64,000 bases of DNA. Source: CAKRJP01 sp963597615. GTDB lineage: Bacteria; Bacillota; Clostridia; Lachnospirales; Lachnospiraceae. Shown here one piece after another: positions 27,046-36,155 of this stretch. The DNA lies in assembly GCA_963597615.1 (NCBI GenBank), contig CAVBQS010000053.1, positions 1-64,000 of the forward strand. Direction: 5' to 3'. Position numbers and translations under genes: made by a program. A model generated the notes under the pieces. That model was not told the DNA's origin, searched no databases, and saw only the letters and a list, made by a program, of their open reading frames with translations. The stretch's first letter is position 1, and each line of letters begins with the position of its first letter.

Positions 27046-27075
27046 AAGACATCCGTTTATCGGGTGTCTTTTTTG
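27046..27075 (+). terminator. Intrinsic terminator after the kinase gene
   Basis: AAGACATCCG, loop TTTAT, CGGGTGTCTT, then TTTTG. Confidence 0.85.
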
Positions 27076-27076
27076 T

Positions 27077-27336
27077 TTAAAGGGATGGCATCTGGGGATG
27101 GAATTTAAATGAATAGATTTTGTGAAATATTCATGAAAATGGTTGAAATGCACAAAAACCTGTGTTTGTAATTGTGCAATCTGTTAGATGTGCACAAGTT
27201 GTGTCCGTTTTTGACAGGAATTTAAGTGCGCTTTGACAGAACACAAGGGCATTTCTTTTCTATAATTTACTCAATCAATACAGAAGCTTTACAGAAGACA
27301 TAAAGGCTCTGTAATTAAAATGAAAGGAGACAGGAC
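27077..27336 (+). promoter_or_regulatory. Regulatory region of the GH43-GH3 operon with three TGCACAA-type repeats
   Basis: No gene is seen here. TGCACAA occurs at 27149-27155 and 27191-27197, and inverted (TTGTGCA) at 27172-27178. TATAAT is at 27261-27266; a TTGACA at 27233-27238 is 22 bases away, too far for a normal promoter, which suggests activator dependence. The AraC-family regulator of the same operon (30221-31141) is the natural candidate to bind. Confidence 0.5.
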
Positions 27337-28734
27337 ATGAAAAATCAGTGTCACAATCCATATATGCCCTTGTGGGAGCATGTCCCGGATGGGGAGCCCC
27401 ATGTGTTCGGGGATCGGATTTACGTTTATGGAAGTCATGACAAAGAAAATGGGGATGAATTCTGTGAACTGGATTATGTATGTTGGTCGGCTCCCTTAGA
27501 GGATTTATCAGATTGGCGACTGGAAGGCACCATTTACCGAAAGGATCAGGACCCCTACAACAAAGAAGTACTTCCCTTATATGCGCCAGATGTAGTGCAA
27601 GGTCCGGATGGCCGCTATTACCTCTACTACTGTATTAAGTTTCAAGATTCCATTAATGTGGCGGTGTGTGATAGCCCGGCAGGAGAGTATCAATTTTATG
27701 GGCGAGTGCATTATTCAGATGGTCGGCTTATGGCGGAAAATCAACCCTATGATCCATCTTTGATCTGTAATGAAGATGGAAATTTCCTTTACTTTGGATT
27801 TGCACCCTGTATGATCAACATTCCAAGATACAAGGGACAGGATTTAAAAGGTGGAAGCGTTCTTGAACTTGAGGATGACATGCTTACAGTGAAGGCCGGT
27901 CCCACCATAGTGGTCCCCAGTAAGAAGTATGGAGCAGGAACCTCCTTTGAGGGAAATGAATATTTTGAGGGACCATCCATCCGAAAGATTCAGGATCTTT
28001 ATTATCTAATTTATTCTTCTGTAAACACCCATCAGCTTTGCTACGCTGTAAGTGAAAAACCAAAGGAAGGATTTACCTACGCAGGAGTCATTATCAGTAA
28101 CGGAGATGTGGGCTATAAAGGTCGAAAAGAAGAAGACAAACTAATGAGTGTTGGCAACAACCATGGAGGCTTGGTAGAGGTAGAGGGACAATGGTACATT
28201 TTCTATCATCGTCACACTTACCTAAATCAATACAATCGTCAAGCCTGTGCGGAGCCAGTATATTTTGACGAGGCAGGACGAATTCCCCAGGTTACCATTA
28301 GCACCAGTGGCATGAATCCTAGCCCTCTGAGGGGAAATATTAATTATCCGGCGGTATTTTGCTGCAACTTAACCAATGGTCATATGGGGCCCTTGTCTTC
28401 TATTGGACGAACTAATCCGGAAGTGGATTTCCCTTATATGACTTGTGCTCAGGGGGAGCGTTACATTGCCAATGTAAAAGATGGCAATCTCGTCGGCTAT
28501 AAATATTTAAATCTGGATGAAACCAAGAATCTTGGAGTGTCCTATCGAATGAAGGGACAGGGAAAACTTAAGATCATTACAGAAAAAGGAGTTTCTGATT
28601 TTGAAATTCCACTTTCTGAGACCCAGGACTGGAAAGAAGCCACAGTTGAAGTTCAATTTGAAGGAGACAGGGAGCTTTATTTGGTATTTGAGGGAGAGGG
28701 AATCCTTGAACTTGTTACTTTATTGCTGGGATAA
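27337..28734 (+). CDS. Glycoside hydrolase family 43 (beta-xylosidase / arabinofuranosidase type)
   Basis: 465 residues, no signal peptide. The N-terminal five-bladed beta-propeller shows the GH43 pattern: candidate base Asp18 in VPDGEPHVFGD, a DPSL motif with the pKa-modulating Asp, and FEGPSI with the acid Glu. A C-terminal beta-sandwich of about 130 residues (from about 330) may bind sugar. Such enzymes release xylose or arabinose from short xylan or arabinan pieces. It is first in an operon with a GPH symporter, AraC regulator and GH3 enzyme, so it works on imported oligosaccharides in the cytoplasm. Ribosome site AAAGGAGA. Confidence 0.88.
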   Translation: MKNQCHNPYMPLWEHVPDGEPHVFGDRIYVYGSHDKENGDEFCELDYVCWSAPLEDLSDWRLEGTIYRKDQDPYNKEVLPLYAPDVVQGPDGRYYLYYCIKFQDSINVAVCDSPAGEYQFYGRVHYSDGRLMAENQPYDPSLICNEDGNFLYFGFAPCMINIPRYKGQDLKGGSVLELEDDMLTVKAGPTIVVPSKKYGAGTSFEGNEYFEGPSIRKIQDLYYLIYSSVNTHQLCYAVSEKPKEGFTYAGVIISNGDVGYKGRKEEDKLMSVGNNHGGLVEVEGQWYIFYHRHTYLNQYNRQACAEPVYFDEAGRIPQVTISTSGMNPSPLRGNINYPAVFCCNLTNGHMGPLSSIGRTNPEVDFPYMTCAQGERYIANVKDGNLVGYKYLNLDETKNLGVSYRMKGQGKLKIITEKGVSDFEIPLSETQDWKEATVEVQFEGDRELYLVFEGEGILELVTLLLG

Positions 28735-28760
28735 ACATGTATTCATAAGGAGGAGAGAAG

Positions 28761-30110
28761 ATGAAAGACAACAAGAAACCATCATGGGGCGAGATTCTCG
28801 CCTTTGCCGTAGGTGACGGCGGATGTAACCTGGTATGGACCACCATCGGTTCTTACCTGACCCTTTACTACACCGACAGTGTGGGGCTGGCGGCAGCAAC
28901 CATTGGAACCTTAATGTTACTTACTAGACTTTTAGACGGTATTTCTGATTTGGTTATGGGAAGTATCATTGATCGGACCCATACCCGCTGGGGAAAAGCA
29001 AGACCATGGATTCTCTGGACTGCCATTCCTATGGGCTTAGGCTTGGTGCTGATGTTTAGTATTCCAGGCTCTTTATCTGGAAGCGGGAAGCTGGTATATG
29101 CCTGTGTTAGTTATGTCATTATGGCAGTCGTAATTTATACTGCATGTAACTTGGCTTACAACACCTTGCTTTCTCTGGAAGCACCAAATCCGGCAGACCG
29201 TGTAACTATGAGCTCTATTCGATTCTTTATAACCATGGCAACCGTACTGTTCATTAACTACAACTGCAACAATTTTGTGGGAAAATTTGGCTGGACTGGC
29301 ATGGCAGCAATCTTTGGAACCATCGGAGCAATTATGCTTTTAATTACCTTCGCTGGAACAAAAGAACGTACCAATATTGAAAAGAATTCCGGACAGACAG
29401 AAGAGAAGGACAAAATGAGTGTTGGAGAATCCTTTAAGCTTCTTTTCCAGAATAAGTATTTCTTATTACTTGCTGTTGTATTTGTAGTAAACTACACTAT
29501 TTTAGGAGTAAACAATGGTCTTCGTATTTACTATGCAAGAGACGTTCTTGGAAATGCTGGATTAATGGGAACTTTAACCCTTTGCTTTATTTTGCCAAAA
29601 CTTATTGGTAACTTGGTATACCCTTACATTAACAAGCTTCTTGGAAAATGGAAGAGCATGATGATTGGTTATGTCATTGAACTTGTGGGAGTACTTGTAA
29701 TGGCATTTACAGGCACCAGCTTTACCACAGCAGTAATTGGTTTGGTTTGTCTAGGAATCGGTGGTATTCCACACAATGCAGGACTTTTTGCTATGGTAGC
29801 AGATGTTGTAGACTACGGCGAGTGGAAGACCGGTGTGCGTTTAGATGGTCTTACAAACTCTGCAACTTCCTTTGGTATGAAGGTTGGAGCTGGTCTTGGA
29901 TCAGCCATTGTAGGATGGGGACTTGCATGGGCAGCTTATGACGGATCTCTAGCAGCACAGGCAGCATCTACAGTATCAGGAATTAAGACAGTATTTACCC
30001 TGGTTCCTGCAGTATTGATCCTAGTCGGACTTGTGACCTTATACTTCTGCAATTTGGATAAGATTTATGGACAGATTGCAGAGGGACTTGGAAAGAAGAA
30101 TACAAAATAA
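28761..30110 (+). CDS. GPH-family (MelB/XynP-like) oligosaccharide:cation symporter
   Basis: 449 residues with 12 predicted helices. The N-terminal region has SDLVMGSIIDRTHTRWGKARPW, the GPH/MelB cation- and sugar-binding signature, and a second loop with VDYGEWKTG, also a GPH mark. It imports a glycoside, pentoside or hexuronide with a cation. It is 26 bases downstream of the GH43 gene and starts behind AAGGAGGAGAG, so the import and the hydrolysis are coupled. Probably xylo- or arabino-oligosaccharides by context (inference). Confidence 0.9.
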   Translation: MKDNKKPSWGEILAFAVGDGGCNLVWTTIGSYLTLYYTDSVGLAAATIGTLMLLTRLLDGISDLVMGSIIDRTHTRWGKARPWILWTAIPMGLGLVLMFSIPGSLSGSGKLVYACVSYVIMAVVIYTACNLAYNTLLSLEAPNPADRVTMSSIRFFITMATVLFINYNCNNFVGKFGWTGMAAIFGTIGAIMLLITFAGTKERTNIEKNSGQTEEKDKMSVGESFKLLFQNKYFLLLAVVFVVNYTILGVNNGLRIYYARDVLGNAGLMGTLTLCFILPKLIGNLVYPYINKLLGKWKSMMIGYVIELVGVLVMAFTGTSFTTAVIGLVCLGIGGIPHNAGLFAMVADVVDYGEWKTGVRLDGLTNSATSFGMKVGAGLGSAIVGWGLAWAAYDGSLAAQAASTVSGIKTVFTLVPAVLILVGLVTLYFCNLDKIYGQIAEGLGKKNTK

Positions 30111-30131
30111 ATATTCATAAAGGATAAAAAG

Positions 30132-30168
30132 AAACGGGTAGGCTGGGTTATAGGTCTGCTCGTTTTTA
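30132..30168 (+). terminator. Terminator-like hairpin after the symporter gene
   Basis: AAACGGGTAG pairs with CTGCTCGTTT using two G-U pairs, then TTTTTAT. May partly separate the AraC and GH3 genes from the symporter. Confidence 0.55.
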
Positions 30169-30220
30169 TATGATATACTTTAAATATCAGTTTAATGTAG
30201 GGAGGAAGGAGGAAACAAAG

Positions 30221-31141
30221 ATGGCCTATTCTATTTATGAAAATATTGACTATGATGCCAGCAGTATGGTGCATGCTTTTGTAACTCCAATTGAAAGTTC
30301 GGCCTTTCACTGGCATGAGGAATATGAAATACTTGGAGTTTTAAAGGGCAGCGTTCGCATGCATATTCAATCGGAGGAACGTCTGGTTAAAGAAGGGGAA
30401 TTTATCCTAACCAATCCCAATGAAATTCACGAGATTCAAAATCCTCATGGACAGGAGAATCTTTGTATGATTCTGCAGCTAAGGCCTGAACTATTTCATC
30501 TTAGTGAGAAGGATGTCTCGGAGATTCGCTTCTATGTAAATGATCCAGAGGATGAGCCTGAGCCTGGATTTGCCTATTTTTACCGGCAGATCGCAGCTAT
30601 TGCCTATGAAAGTCTAAGTGAGGAAGAAAATGCACCTTTTCGTTTGAGAGCCTTGGTTTATAAGCTGGCAGCAGATCTTTTGGATTATGTTGTTCATGAT
30701 GTAAGATACAAAGACAATCTAGCAGTGACGGAGCGGGATACCATGATTCAAACCCTGGACTATATTAATGGACACATGGACCAGGAGGAACTTCTAGATC
30801 AGATTTGTTATAACCAAGGGATGAGTAGAAAAACCTTGGATCGGTGTGCAAAAAGTGTTTTAGGTATGAGTATGAAGGAACTCTTGGATAGTCTTAGGGT
30901 AGAAAAGGCGAAAAATCTATTAAAAAATACAGAGAAGAATATGAACTATATTTTGGATGTATGTGGTTTTGGTTCGGAAAAAACCTTCTATCGAAAGTTT
31001 CATGCCATGACAGGGCAAACTCCGGGGGAGTTTCGGGACAAGGGACAAAGTCAGCAGAATAATGATGTATTGAAAGGATACCTAGATTTTAGTATTCCCG
31101 AGGCAAGGGCTATACTTTATCATATTCTGGAATCAAAATAG
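30221..31141 (+). CDS. AraC-family transcriptional regulator
   Basis: 306 residues from ATG 30221 (GGAGGAAACAAAG ribosome site; the open frame extends upstream). N-terminal cupin (HWHEEYEILGVLKG, then EGEFILTNPNEIHEI), C-terminal AraC double helix-turn-helix with CGFGSEKTFYRKFHAMTGQTPGEFR. Located in the GH43-GPH-GH3 operon, it is the likely activator that senses the imported glycoside. Candidate sites are the TGCACAA repeats upstream of the GH43 gene. Confidence 0.85.
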   Translation: MAYSIYENIDYDASSMVHAFVTPIESSAFHWHEEYEILGVLKGSVRMHIQSEERLVKEGEFILTNPNEIHEIQNPHGQENLCMILQLRPELFHLSEKDVSEIRFYVNDPEDEPEPGFAYFYRQIAAIAYESLSEEENAPFRLRALVYKLAADLLDYVVHDVRYKDNLAVTERDTMIQTLDYINGHMDQEELLDQICYNQGMSRKTLDRCAKSVLGMSMKELLDSLRVEKAKNLLKNTEKNMNYILDVCGFGSEKTFYRKFHAMTGQTPGEFRDKGQSQQNNDVLKGYLDFSIPEARAILYHILESK

Positions 31142-31158
31142 GATGTTGGAGGTATTTC

Positions 31159-33303
31159 ATGGAAGAGCATAGAGAAAATTTTGAGGAAGAGTTTGACTAT
31201 GTAGAATATCGACAAGCTTTTACAAAACAGGCCCAGACCATTTTAAGTAAATTGACCTTGGAAGAAAAGGTTTATCTTATGAGTGGCCTTCGTACTATGG
31301 AAGAGGTACGCCGTTCCATTCAAAAGAAGGTAAATGCCCATTACAATGAATCACCTTACCGGGCAGGAGGCCTGGAAGAACATGAGATTCCGGCTCTTTA
31401 TTTTGCAGATGGAACCAAGGGAGTGGTATGTAGCCGTGACACATACACCTGTTTTCCCGTGACAAGTATGCGGGGAGCCAGCTTTGACAGAGATTTAGAA
31501 AGAGAAGTAGGAGCGGCCATTGGATGGGAAGTAATCCATGCCGGTGGAAATCTCTTTGGAGGAGTCTGTGTCAACCTTCCTTACCATCCTGGTTGGGGAA
31601 GGGCCCAGGAAAGTTACGGGGAAGATTCTTTTCTTTTAGGAGAGATGGGCAGTAGTTTAGTCCAGGGTGTGCAAAGTACAGGGGTAATTGCTTGTGTGAA
31701 ACATTTTGCCTTTAATTCCATGGAAAATGCCAGATTTGAAGTAAATATTATCTGTGACAAACGAACAGAACAAGAGGTTTTCCTACCTCATTTTCGAAAA
31801 TGTCTCGAGGCAGGGGCAGGTGCTATTATGAGTGCATACAATAGCTATGATGGGGAGATGTGTGGACAAAATTCCTATCTTCTCACGGAAATGTTGAGAA
31901 AGCGGTGGGGATTTGATGGAATTACCATGTGCGACTTTAACTGGGGGATTAAGGACACGGTGACTGCTGCCAATGCAGGAATGAATTTGGAAATGCCAAA
32001 CACTCATTACTATGGAGAGGCCTTGCTAGAGGCGGTAAGGAAGGGGAAAGTGCCAGAAGGTCAGATCGATACTATGGTCTTACAGACAATCCGTACCTTA
32101 CTGGCTCATGAAAAATTGCTGGAGGGCTACAAGAAACAAACAGGTATCGGTCTAGAAAAGGAAGAGATTGTGAAAGCCAGGCTAAATGCCCACCATGAGT
32201 TGGCGAGACGGTGTGCAGTATCAGGCTTGACTCTTTTAAAAAATAAAAATCATCTTTTGCCCTTATCTCCTGGAAAATGTAAAAAAATTGTGGTAATAGG
32301 AAAACTGGCTAATGGGGGCATCTGTGGAGACCATGGCTCTAGTCAGGTATATCCTCCTTATGAGATTTCCATTCTTCAGGGAATTTTAAAGGAGCTTCCT
32401 GGCCATGAAGTGATTTACTATGATGGGACAAGCCTGGGACATTGCAAGAGACTTGCTAAAGAAGCAGATGCATTGATCCTGGTGCTAGGAAATGAAATGG
32501 GACAAGAAGGGGAATACGTCTATGCTGACATGGAGGACGTGTATGTAAAGAGTCAAGGTGGAGATCGGATCGGAAGCTTAGGTCTCACAGAAAAGGAGGA
32601 GGCCATGGCAGATTGCCTGACCAGTGTTCGCTCCGATGTAATCATGGTAATGATTGGTGGCAGTGCCATTACCATGGGAGAATATGAAAAGCATGCAGGA
32701 GCCATTCTTTTTAGCTACTATCCAGGCATGGAAGGTGGAAGCGCCATAGCAAGAGTCTTGTTTGGGAAAGAGTGTCCGGGAGGAAAACTCCCCTTTTCCA
32801 TTCCTAGAAGACAGGAGGATCTTCCGCCTATAGATTTTCATAGCAAAGAACAATTCTATGGATATCATGTGGGCTACCGTTATTTGGAATCTACCGGGAA
32901 GGAGCCCTTATATCCTTTTGGTTTTGGACTTAGTTATACAAGTTTTTCCTGGGAAGTGGAGGAGGAATTCTATAAGGAAAGAGGCTTTGGTGAAGAGGAA
33001 AAAGTATTTTCAGTTACAGTAAGGGTGACCAATACTGGAAATTGTACCGGTAGTGAAGTAATGCAGCTTTATGTATCCTATGAACAAGAAACGAAGAAGC
33101 TCTGCGATTTTTCTAAGCTGACATTAAAAAAAGGCGAGAGCAAGTTACTTACCCTCACCTGTAAAAAATCTGAGATTGAATTTTTTGATGAAAAATTGGG
33201 GGATTTTATAGTGCGTTCGGGGAAGTATTCTTTCTATTTAGGAAATAGCAGCCAGGCGTCAGATATTTTCCCGTATTTTTATACTATGCTCCACGAAATT
33301 TAG
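31159..33303 (+). CDS. Glycoside hydrolase family 3 (beta-glucosidase / beta-xylosidase type)
   Basis: 714 residues, no signal peptide. The N-terminal barrel carries KHFAFNSME (Lys181-His182) and GITMCDFNWG, with Asp259 as the expected nucleophile. The C-terminal alpha/beta sandwich (acid Glu domain) and a terminal FnIII-like domain (EEKVFSVTVRVTNTGNCTGSEVMQLYVS) complete the layout of long GH3 enzymes. It is 17 bases after the AraC gene and shares its operon, so it likely removes sugar ends from imported oligosaccharides. Its 3' end overlaps the convergent LacI gene by 45 bases. Confidence 0.9.
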   Translation: MEEHRENFEEEFDYVEYRQAFTKQAQTILSKLTLEEKVYLMSGLRTMEEVRRSIQKKVNAHYNESPYRAGGLEEHEIPALYFADGTKGVVCSRDTYTCFPVTSMRGASFDRDLEREVGAAIGWEVIHAGGNLFGGVCVNLPYHPGWGRAQESYGEDSFLLGEMGSSLVQGVQSTGVIACVKHFAFNSMENARFEVNIICDKRTEQEVFLPHFRKCLEAGAGAIMSAYNSYDGEMCGQNSYLLTEMLRKRWGFDGITMCDFNWGIKDTVTAANAGMNLEMPNTHYYGEALLEAVRKGKVPEGQIDTMVLQTIRTLLAHEKLLEGYKKQTGIGLEKEEIVKARLNAHHELARRCAVSGLTLLKNKNHLLPLSPGKCKKIVVIGKLANGGICGDHGSSQVYPPYEISILQGILKELPGHEVIYYDGTSLGHCKRLAKEADALILVLGNEMGQEGEYVYADMEDVYVKSQGGDRIGSLGLTEKEEAMADCLTSVRSDVIMVMIGGSAITMGEYEKHAGAILFSYYPGMEGGSAIARVLFGKECPGGKLPFSIPRRQEDLPPIDFHSKEQFYGYHVGYRYLESTGKEPLYPFGFGLSYTSFSWEVEEEFYKERGFGEEEKVFSVTVRVTNTGNCTGSEVMQLYVSYEQETKKLCDFSKLTLKKGESKLLTLTCKKSEIEFFDEKLGDFIVRSGKYSFYLGNSSQASDIFPYFYTMLHEI

Positions 33304-34272
33304 TTCCTCTTTTGGTTCCACTCCTGAGGTTAGATATTCGAAAAGCAGGTCTAAGGATTTGCTCCCCTGTTTATAAGGCATCTGGCTGATGGTGGTGGAT
33401 ATGACCCCTTCCTCCAGCATTTCCCTAGTGGTGGGCACATCGTCGAAGGTAATGACTTTCAGCTTTCGTTTGCTTTCTTTAATGGCTCTGCATCCTCCGA
33501 AGACTCCAGCAGCTACAAAGAAAATGGCATTGATCTCTGGATGATTTTTTAGCATTTCTCTTGTCAGGGCGTAACTTTCAAATTCATCGTCATGATTTTC
33601 AACAGCTTGAATGATGTGAATGTCTGGATAACGATTCCCAATGGTTTCTGATAATCCCCGGATTCTCTCAGAGTGGCAGAGGACTTTTTCGGATCCGCTG
33701 ACGATGCCCAGTTTCATATCGCCATCTGACATGAGAGATAGGAGACCGGCCACCATGGCACCGCCTTTAAAATAATCGCTTCCTACATAAGCCATGCGTT
33801 TGGAACCGCTAATATCTGTATTTACCGTTACTACTGGAATTCCAAGTGCTACTAATTCGTCTATTTTTTTCTGTATGCTGGGATCATTGTAAGGAGCCAA
33901 CATAAGGCCGTGCACCCCCTCTTTTAGCAGTTCGTCAATGGCTAAAAGCTGGGCATTAGCATCAAATTCCACTCGTCTTGTAATGGTATCTACACCGTAA
34001 TCTTTTAATTCTTTGGCTTTTTCCTGAACGCCCTCACTCACTTCGTCGAAGAAAGGGTTGTCCTTGGAAAAGAGAATCACTCCGATTTTATATTTCTTTT
34101 TTTGAGCTGCAAGGGCAATGCCTGCTCTGTTGGGCCGGTAATCCAGTGCCTTTGCAATTTCTTTGATTTTTTCCGCAGTCTGGGGGCTTACTCCGCTTCG
34201 ATTATTCAAAACCCGGTCAACGGTTCCTCTGGAGACTCCTGCTAGATCTGCAATGTCTTTGATAGTGGTCAT
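33259..34272 (-). CDS. LacI-family transcriptional repressor of the pentose genes
   Basis: About 337 residues. An N-terminal LacI helix-turn-helix (TIKDIADLAGVSRGTVDRVL) and a hinge helix (RPNRAGIAL) precede a type I periplasmic-binding-protein ligand domain. I place the start at the ATG 34272, six bases behind GAGGA, rather than the ATG at 34278. It is divergent from xylulokinase, and palindromes of the LacI kind lie between them, so it likely represses both itself and the pentose operon until a sugar binds. Its last 45 bases overlap the end of the GH3 gene on the other strand. Confidence 0.88.
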   Translation of the reverse strand: MTTIKDIADLAGVSRGTVDRVLNNRSGVSPQTAEKIKEIAKALDYRPNRAGIALAAQKKKYKIGVILFSKDNPFFDEVSEGVQEKAKELKDYGVDTITRRVEFDANAQLLAIDELLKEGVHGLMLAPYNDPSIQKKIDELVALGIPVVTVNTDISGSKRMAYVGSDYFKGGAMVAGLLSLMSDGDMKLGIVSGSEKVLCHSERIRGLSETIGNRYPDIHIIQAVENHDDEFESYALTREMLKNHPEINAIFFVAAGVFGGCRAIKESKRKLKVITFDDVPTTREMLEEGVISTTISQMPYKQGSKSLDLLFEYLTSGVEPKEELNFVEHSIKIRENI

Positions 34273-34428
34273 ATGCATCCTCGTTAATTAAACTTTCGCT
34301 TTTATATAGCCGGTTCTATGTTCGTTCTCGTAGTGGTTATATCCCTTGCTATAGGGGTGTAGGGGATATCCCTATTTTTCTAGGGTTAATTATTACATAT
34401 TTGTCAGAATAGTGTCAAATTTCAAAGC

Positions 34429-34444
34429 GCGTGTTCGTGCACGC
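34429..34444. promoter_or_regulatory. Imperfect LacI-type operator (GCGTGTTCGTGCACGC)
   Basis: Its outer 5 bases on each side are complementary (GCGTG and CACGC) and the sequence shares GTGCACG with the perfect palindrome at 34617-34632, about 188 bases away, a spacing compatible with a DNA loop. Probably the auxiliary or auto-regulatory site. Confidence 0.55.
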
Positions 34445-34577
34445 TAACTAGGCTTTGGGTTCTGATCTTCTATGAAAATTCTACAGAAAATAAAGTAGTA
34501 TGATCAGAAAAACGGAAGAGTATTTGGACGACTTTCACAAAAATGTTAGGTTTAGTATAAAATATATATTAACCATG

Positions 34578-34606
34578 TTGAAAAAAGTTCCGAGAAAGGG
34601 TAATAT
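34578..34606 (+). promoter_or_regulatory. Promoter of the xylulokinase operon
   Basis: TTGAAA and TAATAT are 17 bases apart, ending about 55 bases before the start codon; an alternative -10 (TATAAT) overlaps it three bases downstream. Confidence 0.65.
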
Positions 34607-34616
34607 AATAACAACA

Positions 34617-34632
34617 ACGTGCACGTGCACGT
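34617..34632. promoter_or_regulatory. Perfect 16 bp LacI-type operator (ACGTGCACGTGCACGT)
   Basis: A perfect palindrome placed about +5 to +20 relative to the promoter at 34578-34606, the classical location of a blocking repressor site. The divergent LacI-family gene is the natural regulator. Confidence 0.8.
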
Positions 34633-34661
34633 AAAAGCACGAATTTAAAGGAGGATGAATT

Positions 34662-36131
34662 ATGCTGTATATTGGCGTAGATTTGGGTACTTCAGCAGTG
34701 AAGCTTCTGTTAATGAACGGAGAAGGAAAGATTCAGAAGATTGTATCAAAAGAGTATCCCTTGTATTTTCCAAACCCAGGATGGTCAGAGCAAAAGCCGG
34801 AAGACTGGTGGGAAGGAACTAAGGAGGGTCTGAAGGAACTTCTGTCTGAGTGTGACAAGAGTCAGGTGGCAGGAATTAGTTTCGGTGGACAGATGCATGG
34901 ACTTGTTATCTTAGACAAGGATGACAATGTAATTCGCCCAGCTCTTTTATGGAATGATGGCCGTACCTACGAAGAGTGTGATTATTTAAATAATGTAATT
35001 GGTAAAGACAAGTTATCCGAATATACTGCTAACATTTCCTTTACAGGATTTACCGCTCCAAAGATTCTTTGGGTTAAGAATAAGGAGCCGGAGAATTTTG
35101 CTAAGATTGCAAAGATCATGCTTCCAAAGGACTACATTGCTTATAAGCTTACTGGAGTTCACTGTACCGATGTTTCTGATGCTTCAGGTATGCTGATCTT
35201 TGATGTAAAGAACCGTAAATGGTCTAAGGAAATGTGTGATATCTGTGGGGTGACAGAGGACCAGCTGGCAGATGTCTATGAGTCTTATGAATCTGTAGGA
35301 ACCGTTCTTCCTGAGATTGCAGATGCACTTGGAATTCCTCACGATGTTAAGGTGGCAGCAGGAGCCGGAGATAATGCAGCAGCTGCAGTAGGAACTGGAA
35401 CGGTTGGAGATGGAATGTGCAATATTTCCTTGGGAACTAGCGGAACCATTTTCATTTCTTCTGAGAAATTTGGAGTAGATAAGAACAATGCACTTCATGC
35501 CTTTGCTCATGCGGACGGACATTATCATTTGATGGGTTGTATGCTCAGTGCTGCTTCCTGCAACAAGTGGTGGATGGATGAAATTATTAAAACCAAGGAT
35601 TACAGCAAAGAGCAGGAAAATATTACAAAGCTTGGTGAGAACCACGTATACTTCCTTCCATATCTTATGGGAGAGCGTTCTCCTCACAACAATCCAAATG
35701 CAAGGGCAACCTTCATTGGAATGACCATGGATACTAGCAGAGAGGATATGACCCAGGCAGTTCTTGAAGGAGTTGCTTTTGGACTTCGAGATTCTTTAGA
35801 AGTTGCAAGATCTTTGGGAATTAATATTGAGCGTACCAAGATTTGCGGTGGCGGAGCAAAGAGCCCCCTGTGGAAACGGATGATTGCCAATATTATGAAC
35901 CTGAAGGTGGATGTGATCGAATCTGAAGAAGGACCGGCCCTTGGAGGTGCTATGTTAGCAGCTGTAGCTTGCGGTGAGTATGGAAGCGTAGAGGAAGCTG
36001 CAGAAAAGATTGTAAAGATCGTAGGAACCGTGGAACCAGAACCGGAATTAGTGGCAAAATACGAAGAAAGATATCAGCAGTTTAAGCAGATTTATCCGGC
36101 TTGCAAACCGGTTTTTGATGCAATCGTTTAA
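34662..36131 (+). CDS. xylB: Xylulokinase
   Basis: 489 residues, a FGGY-family kinase. GISFGGQMHGLV (71-82) has the MHG stretch of xylulokinases, and GAGDNAAAAVGTG carries the catalytic Asp237. The second half has the FGGY-type ATPase domain with GGGAKSPLWKRM. It phosphorylates D-xylulose to xylulose 5-phosphate in the cytoplasm. It starts behind AAAGGAGGATG and heads an operon with a DUF4867-like protein and a FucI/AraA-like isomerase under a LacI operator. Fold and length fit XylB; xylulose as substrate is inferred from family and context. Confidence 0.88.
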   Translation: MLYIGVDLGTSAVKLLLMNGEGKIQKIVSKEYPLYFPNPGWSEQKPEDWWEGTKEGLKELLSECDKSQVAGISFGGQMHGLVILDKDDNVIRPALLWNDGRTYEECDYLNNVIGKDKLSEYTANISFTGFTAPKILWVKNKEPENFAKIAKIMLPKDYIAYKLTGVHCTDVSDASGMLIFDVKNRKWSKEMCDICGVTEDQLADVYESYESVGTVLPEIADALGIPHDVKVAAGAGDNAAAAVGTGTVGDGMCNISLGTSGTIFISSEKFGVDKNNALHAFAHADGHYHLMGCMLSAASCNKWWMDEIIKTKDYSKEQENITKLGENHVYFLPYLMGERSPHNNPNARATFIGMTMDTSREDMTQAVLEGVAFGLRDSLEVARSLGINIERTKICGGGAKSPLWKRMIANIMNLKVDVIESEEGPALGGAMLAAVACGEYGSVEEAAEKIVKIVGTVEPEPELVAKYEERYQQFKQIYPACKPVFDAIV

Positions 36132-36155
36132 ATGGATTTGAAAGGAGATTAGATC

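Larger units (their letters stand above)
34273..34661. other. Divergent regulatory region between LacI and xylulokinase genes
   Basis: No gene is seen. It holds a consensus-like promoter at 34578-34606, a perfect palindrome at 34617-34632, an imperfect copy at 34429-34444 and a GGGATATCCC palindrome at about 34364-34373 near a T-run. The imperfect copy and the GGGATATCCC element lie on the LacI side. The whole region is AT-rich. Confidence 0.6.

Noticed and set aside
34360..34385. Terminator at GGGATATCCC followed by T residues
   Set aside because: The palindrome has no loop long enough for a stable stem, and no gene ends upstream of it on that strand.
35184..35687. 167-residue open frame on the minus strand inside xylulokinase
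   Set aside because: Shadow frame; composition unlike a real protein and no start signal.
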